The notes under the pieces: model-generated
Database searches by the model: none
Told to the model about the DNA's origin: nothing
Seen by the model: the letters and a program-made list of their open reading frames with translations, nothing else
Part shown: positions 35,162 to 42,881 of the stretch, in pieces
Layout: each line of letters opens with the position of its first letter
How positions within the stretch are numbered: position 1 is the stretch's first letter
Position numbers and translations under genes: made by a program
Source: Polyangiaceae bacterium UTPRO1
Lineage (GTDB): Bacteria > Desulfobacterota > Binatia > UTPRO1
Length of the DNA stretch: 64,000 nt
Assembly: GCA_002050235.1 (NCBI GenBank)
Contig: MWST01000018.1
Span: forward strand, 62,001-126,000
Direction of reading: 5' to 3'

Positions 35162-37715
35162 AGCGAGCCGCCGCCCGGCGCCCTCCTCCGCACCTCGGAC
35201 TCCGTCTGCCGCCGCACCCGGCTCCCCGCGCTACCTGCCGCTCCGCGTCGCCGCCACCGTAGCGGCTCTTCTCGGACTCTTCTTCTTGGCCGGGTGGCTC
35301 GGCTACCGCGCCTACCTCGAGACCCCCGACGTCGTCACCGCCGCGGCCGGCCCCGCCGCGCACGCGCCGGCGGCGACGCGAGCGGTCCTGTTCGTGGTCG
35401 ACGCCTTCACGCCCGGCCGGGCCTTCGACCCGGCAGTCATGCCGGTTCTCGCCGGGCTCGCCGCCGGCGGCGCCTCCGGCATCGTCGAGACCGGCAGCGT
35501 CACGACGACCGCGCCTTGCGTCTACAGCCTCACCACCGGCCGGCCCGGAAGCCTCGTACAGGCGATCTTGAACTTCCACTCCCGCCCGACGAAGGTCGAT
35601 TCGCTCTTGAGCCTCATGGCCGCCGCCGGCGGCCGCATCGCGCTCGCCGGCGATCCGGGGTGGCACCGGCAATTCGCCTGGCTGGTGCCGCCGCAGGATC
35701 TGCACGAGTCGCCCGAGCCCGGGATCACGGTCGAGCACCACATCGACGCCTACGACGCCGCCGCTGTCGACTTCCTGCTCGAGAAGTACGCCGACCCGCG
35801 CTACCGCCTGCTGATCGTGCACCTCGGAAGCCTCGACGCCGTCGGCCACATGGTGACGCCGCTCGCTCCCCGCTACGCGGAGCAGATGACGTTCCTCGAC
35901 GGGCTCCTGGCGCGCGTCGCGGCCGCAGTCGATCCTGCGACGACGCTCCTCCTAGTCACCGGCGACCACGGCATGGCGTCGCGCGGCACCCACGGCGGCG
36001 AGGACGAGGCTCGCCGCACGCCCTACGTGCTCACCGGCCCGGGGGTGCGCGCCGGCGTCGTCCACGATCTGCCGCAAGCGGCCCTGACCTCGACCCTGCT
36101 CGCCCTCCTCGGACTGCCGTTCCTGCCCGTGTCGCTGGAGCCGCCCGTGCCGGCGCTGCTCGCTCTGCCTCCGGCCGACGCGCAGGCGCTCGTGCGCGAG
36201 TACTTCGACGGCAAGCGGCGCGCGGCGGCGACGCTCTCGTCGCAGCCCGTGGTCGCGGATGCGACCGCGACCGACGCCGCGGCGAACCGCGCCCTCAACG
36301 AGATCCTCTTCGGCCCCGAGGCGCCGCACGTCGGCCTGCGCGTCCTGGCGGCTGCGTGCACGCTGCTCGGCGTGCTGGCAGCGGCCCTCCTCCTCTGGCG
36401 TTCGGCGCCGCGGCCGAGCGAGCGACCGGCGCTGGCGGCGCACCTGGCCCTCGCCGCGGCGGCGCCGGTGGCGCTGGCGCTCATCGCCGCCGGCTTCATC
36501 TGGATGCGGGGCGCCTTCGCCTTCCGCTCGACCACGCTCGCTACCGTGGTCGTCGTCGGCATATCGGCGGTGGCGGGCCTCGCGGTCGCAGCCGTCATCC
36601 GCTTCCCGCGGCTCGCGAGGGATCTCGGACGCTGGCGCATCTCCGCCTTCGTGCCGGCCTTCGTCGTCCTGAGCGTGCCGCTCGTGAACTCGCACTGGCT
36701 CCGTCCGCGACCCTACTTCGAGCTGCTCCTGCTCGCGGCCGTGGCGCTCGCGGCGCCGTCCCTCTGCCCTCGCGAGCGCTGGCTGCGCCTCCCCGCAGCC
36801 GCGGCGGCGCTGATCTACCTGCCGCAGATCACGACCGCCGGCTGGCAGCAGGCCTCGGCGCCGCTCCTCGCCGTCGCCGTAGCGGCGCTCGCTCTCCGCA
36901 ATCTCCGCGCCCTGCGCGGGCCGCTCACCCTACTCGCGCGGGCGCTCGTGCCCGCAGTCTTCTTGGCCGCGTTCGCCTGGCGTGCGGCCCCGAGCCCCGG
37001 CCTCGGCAGCGTGGTGCTGGCGCTCTTCTTCGTCGCCGTGCTCACTGCCATGGCGCTCGAGGAAGAACCGCTCGCCGCCGCCGCGCTCCTGATCGCCGCC
37101 AGCACCGGGATCTTCCTGGTCATGGCCGCGGACGCCCGCGAGGTAGTCGTCTTCTCGGCGGCCGCGGTCGTCGCCCTCGCGGCGTCGCGGATGCGCGTCG
37201 ATCTCGAGCGGCCGGGGCTCGTCTACCTGGTCGCGGCCGTGCTCATCCTGCTGCGCGTGTGCCTCTATTTCGCGCTCGGCGATCAGTACAACCTGAGCTC
37301 GATCCGCACCGCTCCGGGATTCCTCCTCGCCGATGTCGGCCTGCCGCTCGCGAGCGTGGTCGGACTCCTTCTATTGAAGTACGGCCTGCCCTGGGTGCTG
37401 ATCCTCGCCATGGCGCTGCCGTCGCTAGCGGCGGTCGACCGGCGCTGGGCGGCGCACCTCTTCGACCTCCTGGTGATCGGCTACGTGGTGCGCTTCGCCG
37501 CCGTGGCGGCGGTCGTCGACCCCTTCCGCGTGCTGCCGAACGGCATGGACGGCATCGTCGGCATGTTCTGCGTCACCTGGGCGGAGCTCCTGACCTTCGC
37601 GGTCGCGGCGACGCTCGTCGCCGGTTGCCTCCACCGCCGCCAGTCTCTACGATCCGCCCCGCTCCCGCCTCGTCACCGCATCGACCTCGAAGCCGCGCGG
37701 GCGCCTACGGGTTAG
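35127..37715 (+). CDS. Membrane alkaline-phosphatase-superfamily enzyme resembling GPI ethanolamine-phosphate transferases
   Basis: 862 residues. One N-terminal helix (about 35-57), an extracytoplasmic alkaline-phosphatase-fold domain (about 80-345), then some 12-14 helices to the end. This is the layout of eukaryotic PIG-N/PIG-O/PIG-G. Metal and nucleophile positions are all present: Asp92 (LFVVDAF), Thr126-128 in SVTTTAPCVYSLTTG (compare PPTTTMQRLKALTTG of PIG-O from memory), Asp237 and His241 (LGSLDAVGH), Asp280-His281 (TGDHGM) and His289 (GTHGGE). It could add phosphoethanolamine or another phospho-group to a surface glycan. It overlaps the carbamoyltransferase by 35 bases and WecB follows 2 bases later. 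Confidence 0.8.
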   Translation: MSTGDRSTHSIEASRRPAPSSAPRTPSAAAPGSPRYLPLRVAATVAALLGLFFLAGWLGYRAYLETPDVVTAAAGPAAHAPAATRAVLFVVDAFTPGRAFDPAVMPVLAGLAAGGASGIVETGSVTTTAPCVYSLTTGRPGSLVQAILNFHSRPTKVDSLLSLMAAAGGRIALAGDPGWHRQFAWLVPPQDLHESPEPGITVEHHIDAYDAAAVDFLLEKYADPRYRLLIVHLGSLDAVGHMVTPLAPRYAEQMTFLDGLLARVAAAVDPATTLLLVTGDHGMASRGTHGGEDEARRTPYVLTGPGVRAGVVHDLPQAALTSTLLALLGLPFLPVSLEPPVPALLALPPADAQALVREYFDGKRRAAATLSSQPVVADATATDAAANRALNEILFGPEAPHVGLRVLAAACTLLGVLAAALLLWRSAPRPSERPALAAHLALAAAAPVALALIAAGFIWMRGAFAFRSTTLATVVVVGISAVAGLAVAAVIRFPRLARDLGRWRISAFVPAFVVLSVPLVNSHWLRPRPYFELLLLAAVALAAPSLCPRERWLRLPAAAAALIYLPQITTAGWQQASAPLLAVAVAALALRNLRALRGPLTLLARALVPAVFLAAFAWRAAPSPGLGSVVLALFFVAVLTAMALEEEPLAAAALLIAASTGIFLVMAADAREVVVFSAAAVVALAASRMRVDLERPGLVYLVAAVLILLRVCLYFALGDQYNLSSIRTAPGFLLADVGLPLASVVGLLLLKYGLPWVLILAMALPSLAAVDRRWAAHLFDLLVIGYVVRFAAVAAVVDPFRVLPNGMDGIVGMFCVTWAELLTFAVAATLVAGCLHRRQSLRSAPLPPRHRIDLEAARAPTG

Positions 37716-37717
37716 AC

Positions 37718-38848
37718 GTGACGCACCCGATCCTCTGCGTATTCGGCACTCGTCCGGAGGCGATCAAGATGGCGCCGGTGGTGCGCGCGCTCGCCGCGCG
37801 CCCGCACGAGTTCCACCCCGTGGTCTGCGTCACCAATCAGCACCAGGAGATGCTCGATCAGGTGCTCGACCTCTTCGAGCTGCGCGCCGATCACAGCCTG
37901 CACATCATGACCAGCAGGCAGACGCCGGGCGACGTGACCATCCGCGTCCTCGAACGCCTGCCGCCGGTGTTCGCGGCGACCCGGCCCGCGGCCGTGCTCG
38001 TCCAGGGCGACACGACGACGACCTTCGCCGCGGCCCTCGCAGCCTTCTACGCCCGCATCCCGATCGGGCACGTCGAGGCGGGGCTCCGCACCTACCGCAA
38101 GGACTCGCCCTTCCCCGAAGAGCTGAATCGGCAGATGACGACGGTCCTCGCCGACTGGCACTTCGCACCGACGGCGTGGGCGCGCGACAACCTCCTGCGC
38201 GCCGGCGTCGCCGCGGCGGCGGTTACCGTCACCGGCAATCCCGTGACCGACGCGCTCCGCTGGATCGCCGGCACCGTCGGCGACGGCGCCGAGCTCCTGC
38301 CCGGCCTGGCGCCGACGGCGCGCCTGGTCCTCGTCACCGCGCACCGGCGCGAGAACTTCGGCGCCCCTTTCGTCGCCATGTGCGAAGCCATGCGCGCGAT
38401 CGTCGAGCGCCATCCCGACGTCGAGCTCGTGTACCCGGTGCACCTGAACCCGAACGTGCAGGAGCCCGTGCGCCGCATCCTCTCCGGCGTGCCGCGCGTG
38501 CACCTGCTGGCGCCGGTCGACTACGCAAGCCTGGTGGCGCTGCTGAAGCGCTGCACGCTCGTGCTCACCGATTCCGGCGGCATCCAGGAGGAAGCGCCGT
38601 CGCTCGGCAAGCCCGTGCTGGTCATGCGCGATACGACCGAGCGCCCGGAGGGCGTCGAGGCGGGAACCGCGCAGCTCGTCGGCACCGATCGCGAGCGCAT
38701 CACTGCCGCCGCCGAGCGCCTGCTCACCGACCCCGCCGCCTACGCTGCGATGGCGCACGCGCACAATCCGTACGGCGACGGGCACGCCGGCGAGGCGATC
38801 GTCGAGGCGCTGGCGGCCGGACTGGCGGCGCGCCGGATGACGGCGTGA
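37718..38848 (+). CDS. wecB: UDP-N-acetylglucosamine 2-epimerase (non-hydrolysing)
   Basis: 376 residues from a GTG start. Interconverts UDP-GlcNAc and UDP-ManNAc. Family segments are VFGTRPEAIKMAPVVRAL, VTNQHQEMLDQVLDLF, VLVQGDTTTTFAAALAAFY, HVEAGLRTYRKDSPFPEELNR, VTGNPVTDAL, VTAHRRENFG and LTDSGGIQEEAPSLGKPVLV. The D-S-G-G-x-Q-E-E and R-D-T-T-E-R-P-E motifs are complete. It could instead be a WbpI-type epimerase, since both share these motifs. It lies between the GPI-transferase-like gene and the GT39-like gene, with a 4-base overlap to the latter. Confidence 0.93.
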   Translation: MTHPILCVFGTRPEAIKMAPVVRALAARPHEFHPVVCVTNQHQEMLDQVLDLFELRADHSLHIMTSRQTPGDVTIRVLERLPPVFAATRPAAVLVQGDTTTTFAAALAAFYARIPIGHVEAGLRTYRKDSPFPEELNRQMTTVLADWHFAPTAWARDNLLRAGVAAAAVTVTGNPVTDALRWIAGTVGDGAELLPGLAPTARLVLVTAHRRENFGAPFVAMCEAMRAIVERHPDVELVYPVHLNPNVQEPVRRILSGVPRVHLLAPVDYASLVALLKRCTLVLTDSGGIQEEAPSLGKPVLVMRDTTERPEGVEAGTAQLVGTDRERITAAAERLLTDPAAYAAMAHAHNPYGDGHAGEAIVEALAAGLAARRMTA

Positions 38849-40350
38849 GCACGCCGCCGCGCACCGTTTTTCGGTCGACCGTCTTCATCCTCACCGTCGT
38901 CGCTCTGGGGCTCCGACTCTTTCGCCTGAACGCGCAGAGCCTGTGGTACGACGAGATCGGCTCGGTGCAGGTGATCGCGACGCCGCTCGGCGAGCTCGCG
39001 GCCGGCATCGCCGCGGGGCGCGTCGAGCCGACCGCTTGGCTCAGCACGGCGTACTGGGCGCTCACGAAGGCGGCGACGTGGCCCGCCCTCGGCGGTCGTG
39101 ACGCCACCTTGCGCCTCACCTCGGCGCTGGTCGGAACGGCGACGGTCCCGGCCCTCGCCTGGGCGACGGCGCCGATCCTGCCGTCCGGCGCCGTCATTGC
39201 TGCAGCCGCGGCGCTCGCGCTCTCGCCCTTCCACGTCTGGTACTCGCAGGAAGTGCGGCCCTACGTGCTGCTGATCCTGCTCGTCACGCTCGCCGTCGGC
39301 GCTTGGGTCCGGGCACTGGCGCGCGGCGGCGCCGGCCGCTGGGCGGTCGTGACCGGGCTGGTTGCGCTGGCGCTCTACACCCACCCGATCGCGCTCTCCT
39401 TGCCGGTGGTCCTGGGCGTCCACCTGCTCGCGCACGCTCGCCGCGACCGCCGCCACGTCCTGGCGGCGCTGGTCGCTCTCGCGGCCGCGGGCGTGGCCTT
39501 CGTTCCCGCGCTGCTGCTCGTCCGTGCGCACGGAGCGAACAATCCGGCCGACGTCCGCGGCGTCGGCTGGCTCGACCTGCCCTACGTCCTCTACGCCTAC
39601 GCCGTCGGCTTCTCGTGGGGTCCGAGCACCACCGACCTCCACTCGGATCGCCTGCGCGCGGTCGTCGCCGCCTGGCCAGCGGTCGCGGCGGCAACCACTG
39701 TCTTCGGCGCGCTCGCGGGGCGCGGGCTCTTGGCCCTCCGCCGGCTCGACGCGTCGACACGGACGCTGCTGCTCGCATGGCTCGTCCTGCCGCTCGCGCT
39801 CGCGCTGGCGGGTGCGGTGGCTACGGCCAATCCGCTGAACCCGCGCTACGGCGTCGTCGCCTTCCCGGCCTTCGTGGTGCTGCTTGCGCTCGGGGCCGGC
39901 AACCCGCGGCGGCCGCTCACCGCCGCACTGGTAATCGCCGCCGTCGGCATAGCGCTCGCCGCGCGCGTCGAGCTCGCGCTCGACCCACGCTACGCCAAAG
40001 AGGACTGCCGCGGGCTCGCCGCCGTCCTGCGCGCCGAAGCGGCGCCGGACGACCTCGTCATCGTCAACGCGCCGTACATGGCGACCGCCGTTCGCTACTA
40101 CTATCCGGGCCCGGCGGCGATCGTCCCCTATCCGCGCAGCGACGGCATCCGCGACCTCGATCCGAGTCGGGCCGCCGCCGATCTCCGCGCCCTCGGCGCC
40201 GGCCGCGCCCACGTCTGGCTGATCGCGACCCGGAGCTTCCACGGCGACCGCGCCGGCACCCTGCCGCGGGTGCTCGCCCACGAGCGCGTCGCCGACCGCC
40301 GCTTCGAGCTCCCCGGGATCGTCGCCTGGCGCTACACGCGGCCGGACTGA
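38845..40350 (+). CDS. GT39/ArnT-like membrane glycosyltransferase
   Basis: 501 residues from a GTG overlapping the previous stop. About 10-11 membrane helices. The first periplasmic loop carries LNAQSLWYDEIGSVQ, whose Asp-Glu pair is the catalytic motif of PMT/ArnT-type polyprenyl-phosphate sugar transferases. HVWYSQEVRPYVLLILLVTL follows as in this family. The C-terminal 120 residues are a soluble domain (ALDPRYAKEDCRGLAAVLRA, ending WLIATRSFHGD). Likely adds a sugar from a polyprenyl-phosphate donor to the surface polymer. It ends the polysaccharide locus. Confidence 0.85.
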   Translation: MSTPPRTVFRSTVFILTVVALGLRLFRLNAQSLWYDEIGSVQVIATPLGELAAGIAAGRVEPTAWLSTAYWALTKAATWPALGGRDATLRLTSALVGTATVPALAWATAPILPSGAVIAAAAALALSPFHVWYSQEVRPYVLLILLVTLAVGAWVRALARGGAGRWAVVTGLVALALYTHPIALSLPVVLGVHLLAHARRDRRHVLAALVALAAAGVAFVPALLLVRAHGANNPADVRGVGWLDLPYVLYAYAVGFSWGPSTTDLHSDRLRAVVAAWPAVAAATTVFGALAGRGLLALRRLDASTRTLLLAWLVLPLALALAGAVATANPLNPRYGVVAFPAFVVLLALGAGNPRRPLTAALVIAAVGIALAARVELALDPRYAKEDCRGLAAVLRAEAAPDDLVIVNAPYMATAVRYYYPGPAAIVPYPRSDGIRDLDPSRAAADLRALGAGRAHVWLIATRSFHGDRAGTLPRVLAHERVADRRFELPGIVAWRYTRPD

Positions 40351-40396
40351 CCGCGCCCGACGCCGGCGCGCCGCGGCACCGGCGCTCTTCGGTAGC

Positions 40397-41506
40397 TCAG
40401 CGGCGGCAGATGGAGAGCGAGTTCTTCTGCCTGCACGGAACGTCCATGTCGCGCAGGCACTGCGCGGCGCTGAAGCGCAGCGCCACCGTGAGCGTCGACT
40501 CCGCCGCGGCCGCCGCGAGGTCGTCCGAGCTCCCCATGATGGTGACGAGCCCGCGGTCGCCCTTCATGCGGATGTCCAGACGCTCGATGCCGTGGCTCCA
40601 GAACGCCGCCGCCGCGCGTGACGCGGCGTAGCGATAGCGTCCCTTCGCAGCGCCGGCGCGCATCAGCTCGGGGGAAATGGTGGAGGCATAGGCGAGGGCA
40701 CCGTCGGCGGTCCGCATCTCGACCGTCGCCCCGGTGGTTGCCGGATCGAGCGGCCCCGAGAGCCGGAACCGGCCCTTGGCGACGAGCTTCACGCCCTGCG
40801 CGCCGGTCTGGAACTTGACGACGCTGAACTGCATCGGGATCCCCGCCGGGGCGGTGCAGTCGCCGGCAGCGCAGGCATCGGCGAGGCACGGATCGGTGGT
40901 ATCGCAAGCGACGCAGCATCCGGGCGGCCCCGTGTGCGTGCAACGGTCGGCCGCCTCGTCACAGGCGTCGACCGTACAGGCGAAAGCGTCGGCGCAATTG
41001 CGCGGCCCGCTGCTCACGCAGGCGCCGTTGCGACAGATCTCGGCGCCGTTGCAGAAAAGCTCGTCGTCGCACGCGCTGCCGTCGGGAAGCGCCGCGAAGC
41101 TGCACGACGTCTTGGTGACGCAGGTGTCGACGCGGCACGGATTCGCGGCGCCGACGAAGCCTTCCTGCGAGATGCCGCTCTCCTCCCCGTCCCGCAGCGC
41201 CGTGACGGCGAAATAGTTGGTGCCCGAGGGTGCAGGTGCGTAGCTGACGATCGCCGACAGGGTGCCGTCACCGCCGCGGGCGGGATTGCCGCTCCAGATC
41301 GGGGCGCCGGCGCCGTAGGCAGTACCGGCGCTCCGCGCGTAGACGCGGTAGCCGGTCACCGTGTCGGCCGCGCCGGACGGGGGGAGCCAGCGGAGACGCG
41401 CCGCGGCGGCGGCGGCAATGCGGGGAGTGATCAGCGGCAGAAGCAGCGCTCCCACCAGCACGAGCGGCGCCGTGGCGCCCACCGGCGACAGCATTCTCTT
41501 CCTCAT
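40397..41506 (-). CDS. Secreted protein with fibronectin-like and cysteine-rich modules
   Basis: 369 residues. MRKRMLSP starts a signal peptide (cleavage near AAAAAA). The best Shine-Dalgarno precedes an ATG four codons later. Residues about 33-125 are a fibronectin-III-like domain (LRWLPPSGAADTVTGYRVYA, SGTNYFAVTALRDGEESG). A Cys-rich part follows at about 130-235, with the D-D-x-x-F-C-N-G-A-E-x-C and CTVDACDEAADRCTH patterns common in secreted proteins of this bacterial group. The last 130 residues (KLVAKGRFRLSG to CRQKNSLSICRR) are a beta-rich domain I do not recognise. Probably a surface or secreted binding protein. Confidence 0.7.
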   Translation of the reverse strand: MRKRMLSPVGATAPLVLVGALLLPLITPRIAAAAAARLRWLPPSGAADTVTGYRVYARSAGTAYGAGAPIWSGNPARGGDGTLSAIVSYAPAPSGTNYFAVTALRDGEESGISQEGFVGAANPCRVDTCVTKTSCSFAALPDGSACDDELFCNGAEICRNGACVSSGPRNCADAFACTVDACDEAADRCTHTGPPGCCVACDTTDPCLADACAAGDCTAPAGIPMQFSVVKFQTGAQGVKLVAKGRFRLSGPLDPATTGATVEMRTADGALAYASTISPELMRAGAAKGRYRYAASRAAAAFWSHGIERLDIRMKGDRGLVTIMGSSDDLAAAAAESTLTVALRFSAAQCLRDMDVPCRQKNSLSICRR

Positions 41507-41767
41507 CGTGACGCAACCGTTCGTGATGTGCATTTGCCCGGGTCCGGAGACCTCGCGGCTACGGCACGCGACCGGGGGTCTCTTCCCGCAGCGGGCAGCG
41601 CGGGAACGCCTCGCATCCCGCGCTCCTCCCCAGGGCGCGCGACGCGGAGCGCGAACGCGCTACCCGATAGCAAGAGAAGGATCGGAAGCCATAGCGAAAT
41701 CTTCGCGATCCGGGGCGAAATCGATTTTTTTGCCCTCCGGCCTTGCAGGACTGCCAGAGCGGCCCGC

Positions 41768-42787
41768 CTACTCCGGCGAGACCGGGGCCTCGAAGGCGCC
41801 GATCGAGCCCCGGGCGCGGCGAACGTCGGCAACCGAGTAGCCCTCGGCCCAGAGCGCCACGGCGCCGGCGCCGACGACGATCCCCACCTGGCAGACCCAG
41901 AGACCGATCGCGAAGGCCTTTGCCGGCGCGAGCGGCACTCCGTAGAGCGCCGTGAGCGTCGTCTGGCTCGCGATCTGGACGACGCCGAGGCCGGCGGGTG
42001 CCTGCGGCAGCGCGATCGCGAAGCAGAGCACCACGAGGAGCCCGACGGCGTGCGCGAGCCCGAGCTGCGTGAACCCGAATGCGCGCAGCATCAAGAGCTC
42101 GAAAGTCACCATCGAGGCCCAGAGGATCCCGGTGTAGAGGATCGTCAGCGCCAGCGCGCGCAGCGAGTGCAGACCTGCGAAGCCGCTCTGGAGCGCCTCC
42201 AAGCGTGTCGCGAGGCCGCTCCAGCGGCCGCCGCGGCCGCCGATGCGGCGGCCGGCGAGGATCACGAGGCCGCCGGCGGCGACCACGACGACGAAGGCGA
42301 TCCGTACGGCGTCGTGATCGATGCGGCGGATCAGCGCCGTGTCGGTCGCGGCGGCGGCGGGCGCGAGCAGGAGGAAGATTCCGAGCAACGTGATGGCGGC
42401 GGTGAGATCGAAGACGCGCTCGACCACGAGCGAGCCGGCCGCCCGCCAGAAATCGATGCGGCGATCGAGCCGGCTCAGCATCCAGCAGCGCAGCGGCTCG
42501 CCGAGCCGGCCCGGCAGCGTGTTGTTACCGGCGAAGCCTATCAGCGTGCTGCTCAGGCGATGGCGGAAAGAGACCGGGGCCTCGCCGAGCAGGTGGCGCC
42601 AGCGCCACGCGCGCGCCACCGAGGTCATGAGGAGGAACCCGCCGGCGAGGACGATCAGCGTCCCGTCGGCGCCGGCGAGCACGCGACCGATCTCGGACCA
42701 CGGCGCATTCCAGGCGAACGCGGCGAGGCATGCGGCGCCGAGAGCAACTCCGAGCCATACGGTCGTGCGCAGTCCTCGCTTGCTCAC
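41768..42787 (-). CDS. LPG-synthase-type membrane protein (lysylphosphatidylglycerol synthase TM region, UPF0104/AglD family)
   Basis: 339 residues with about 8 helices. Conserved family segments are GRLGEPLRCWMLSRLDRRID, the S-x-x-I-G-F-x-x-N-x-x-L-P pattern (TLIGFAGNNTLPGRLGEP), VVERVFDLTA and LPQAPAGLGVVQIASQTTL. This domain is the flippase part of MprF; stand-alone members are found in lipid and glycan loci. There is no aminoacyl-transferase domain. It lies between two secreted FN3-like proteins and may support lipid transport for the envelope. Confidence 0.85.
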   Translation of the reverse strand: MSKRGLRTTVWLGVALGAACLAAFAWNAPWSEIGRVLAGADGTLIVLAGGFLLMTSVARAWRWRHLLGEAPVSFRHRLSSTLIGFAGNNTLPGRLGEPLRCWMLSRLDRRIDFWRAAGSLVVERVFDLTAAITLLGIFLLLAPAAAATDTALIRRIDHDAVRIAFVVVVAAGGLVILAGRRIGGRGGRWSGLATRLEALQSGFAGLHSLRALALTILYTGILWASMVTFELLMLRAFGFTQLGLAHAVGLLVVLCFAIALPQAPAGLGVVQIASQTTLTALYGVPLAPAKAFAIGLWVCQVGIVVGAGAVALWAEGYSVADVRRARGSIGAFEAPVSPE

Positions 42788-42881
42788 GGCGGGAGCATTA
42801 GCGCGCGCACTGCACCCGGTCCATGTATGCGCCGCGCGGCGGACGTTCGTAGGGAAGCGGCGGCTGTCCGCGCCGCGCTCC

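Noticed and set aside
35294-37717. Very long plus-strand frame upstream of wecB
   Set aside because: Only the part from the GTG at 37718 encodes WecB; the rest is an Arg-rich shadow of the GPI-transferase-like gene in another frame.
40388-40450. tRNA-like start GGTAGCTCAGC
   Set aside because: It resembles a D-arm, but no acceptor stem, anticodon arm or GTTCGA T-arm follows, and it lies at the 3-prime end of the Cys-rich protein gene.
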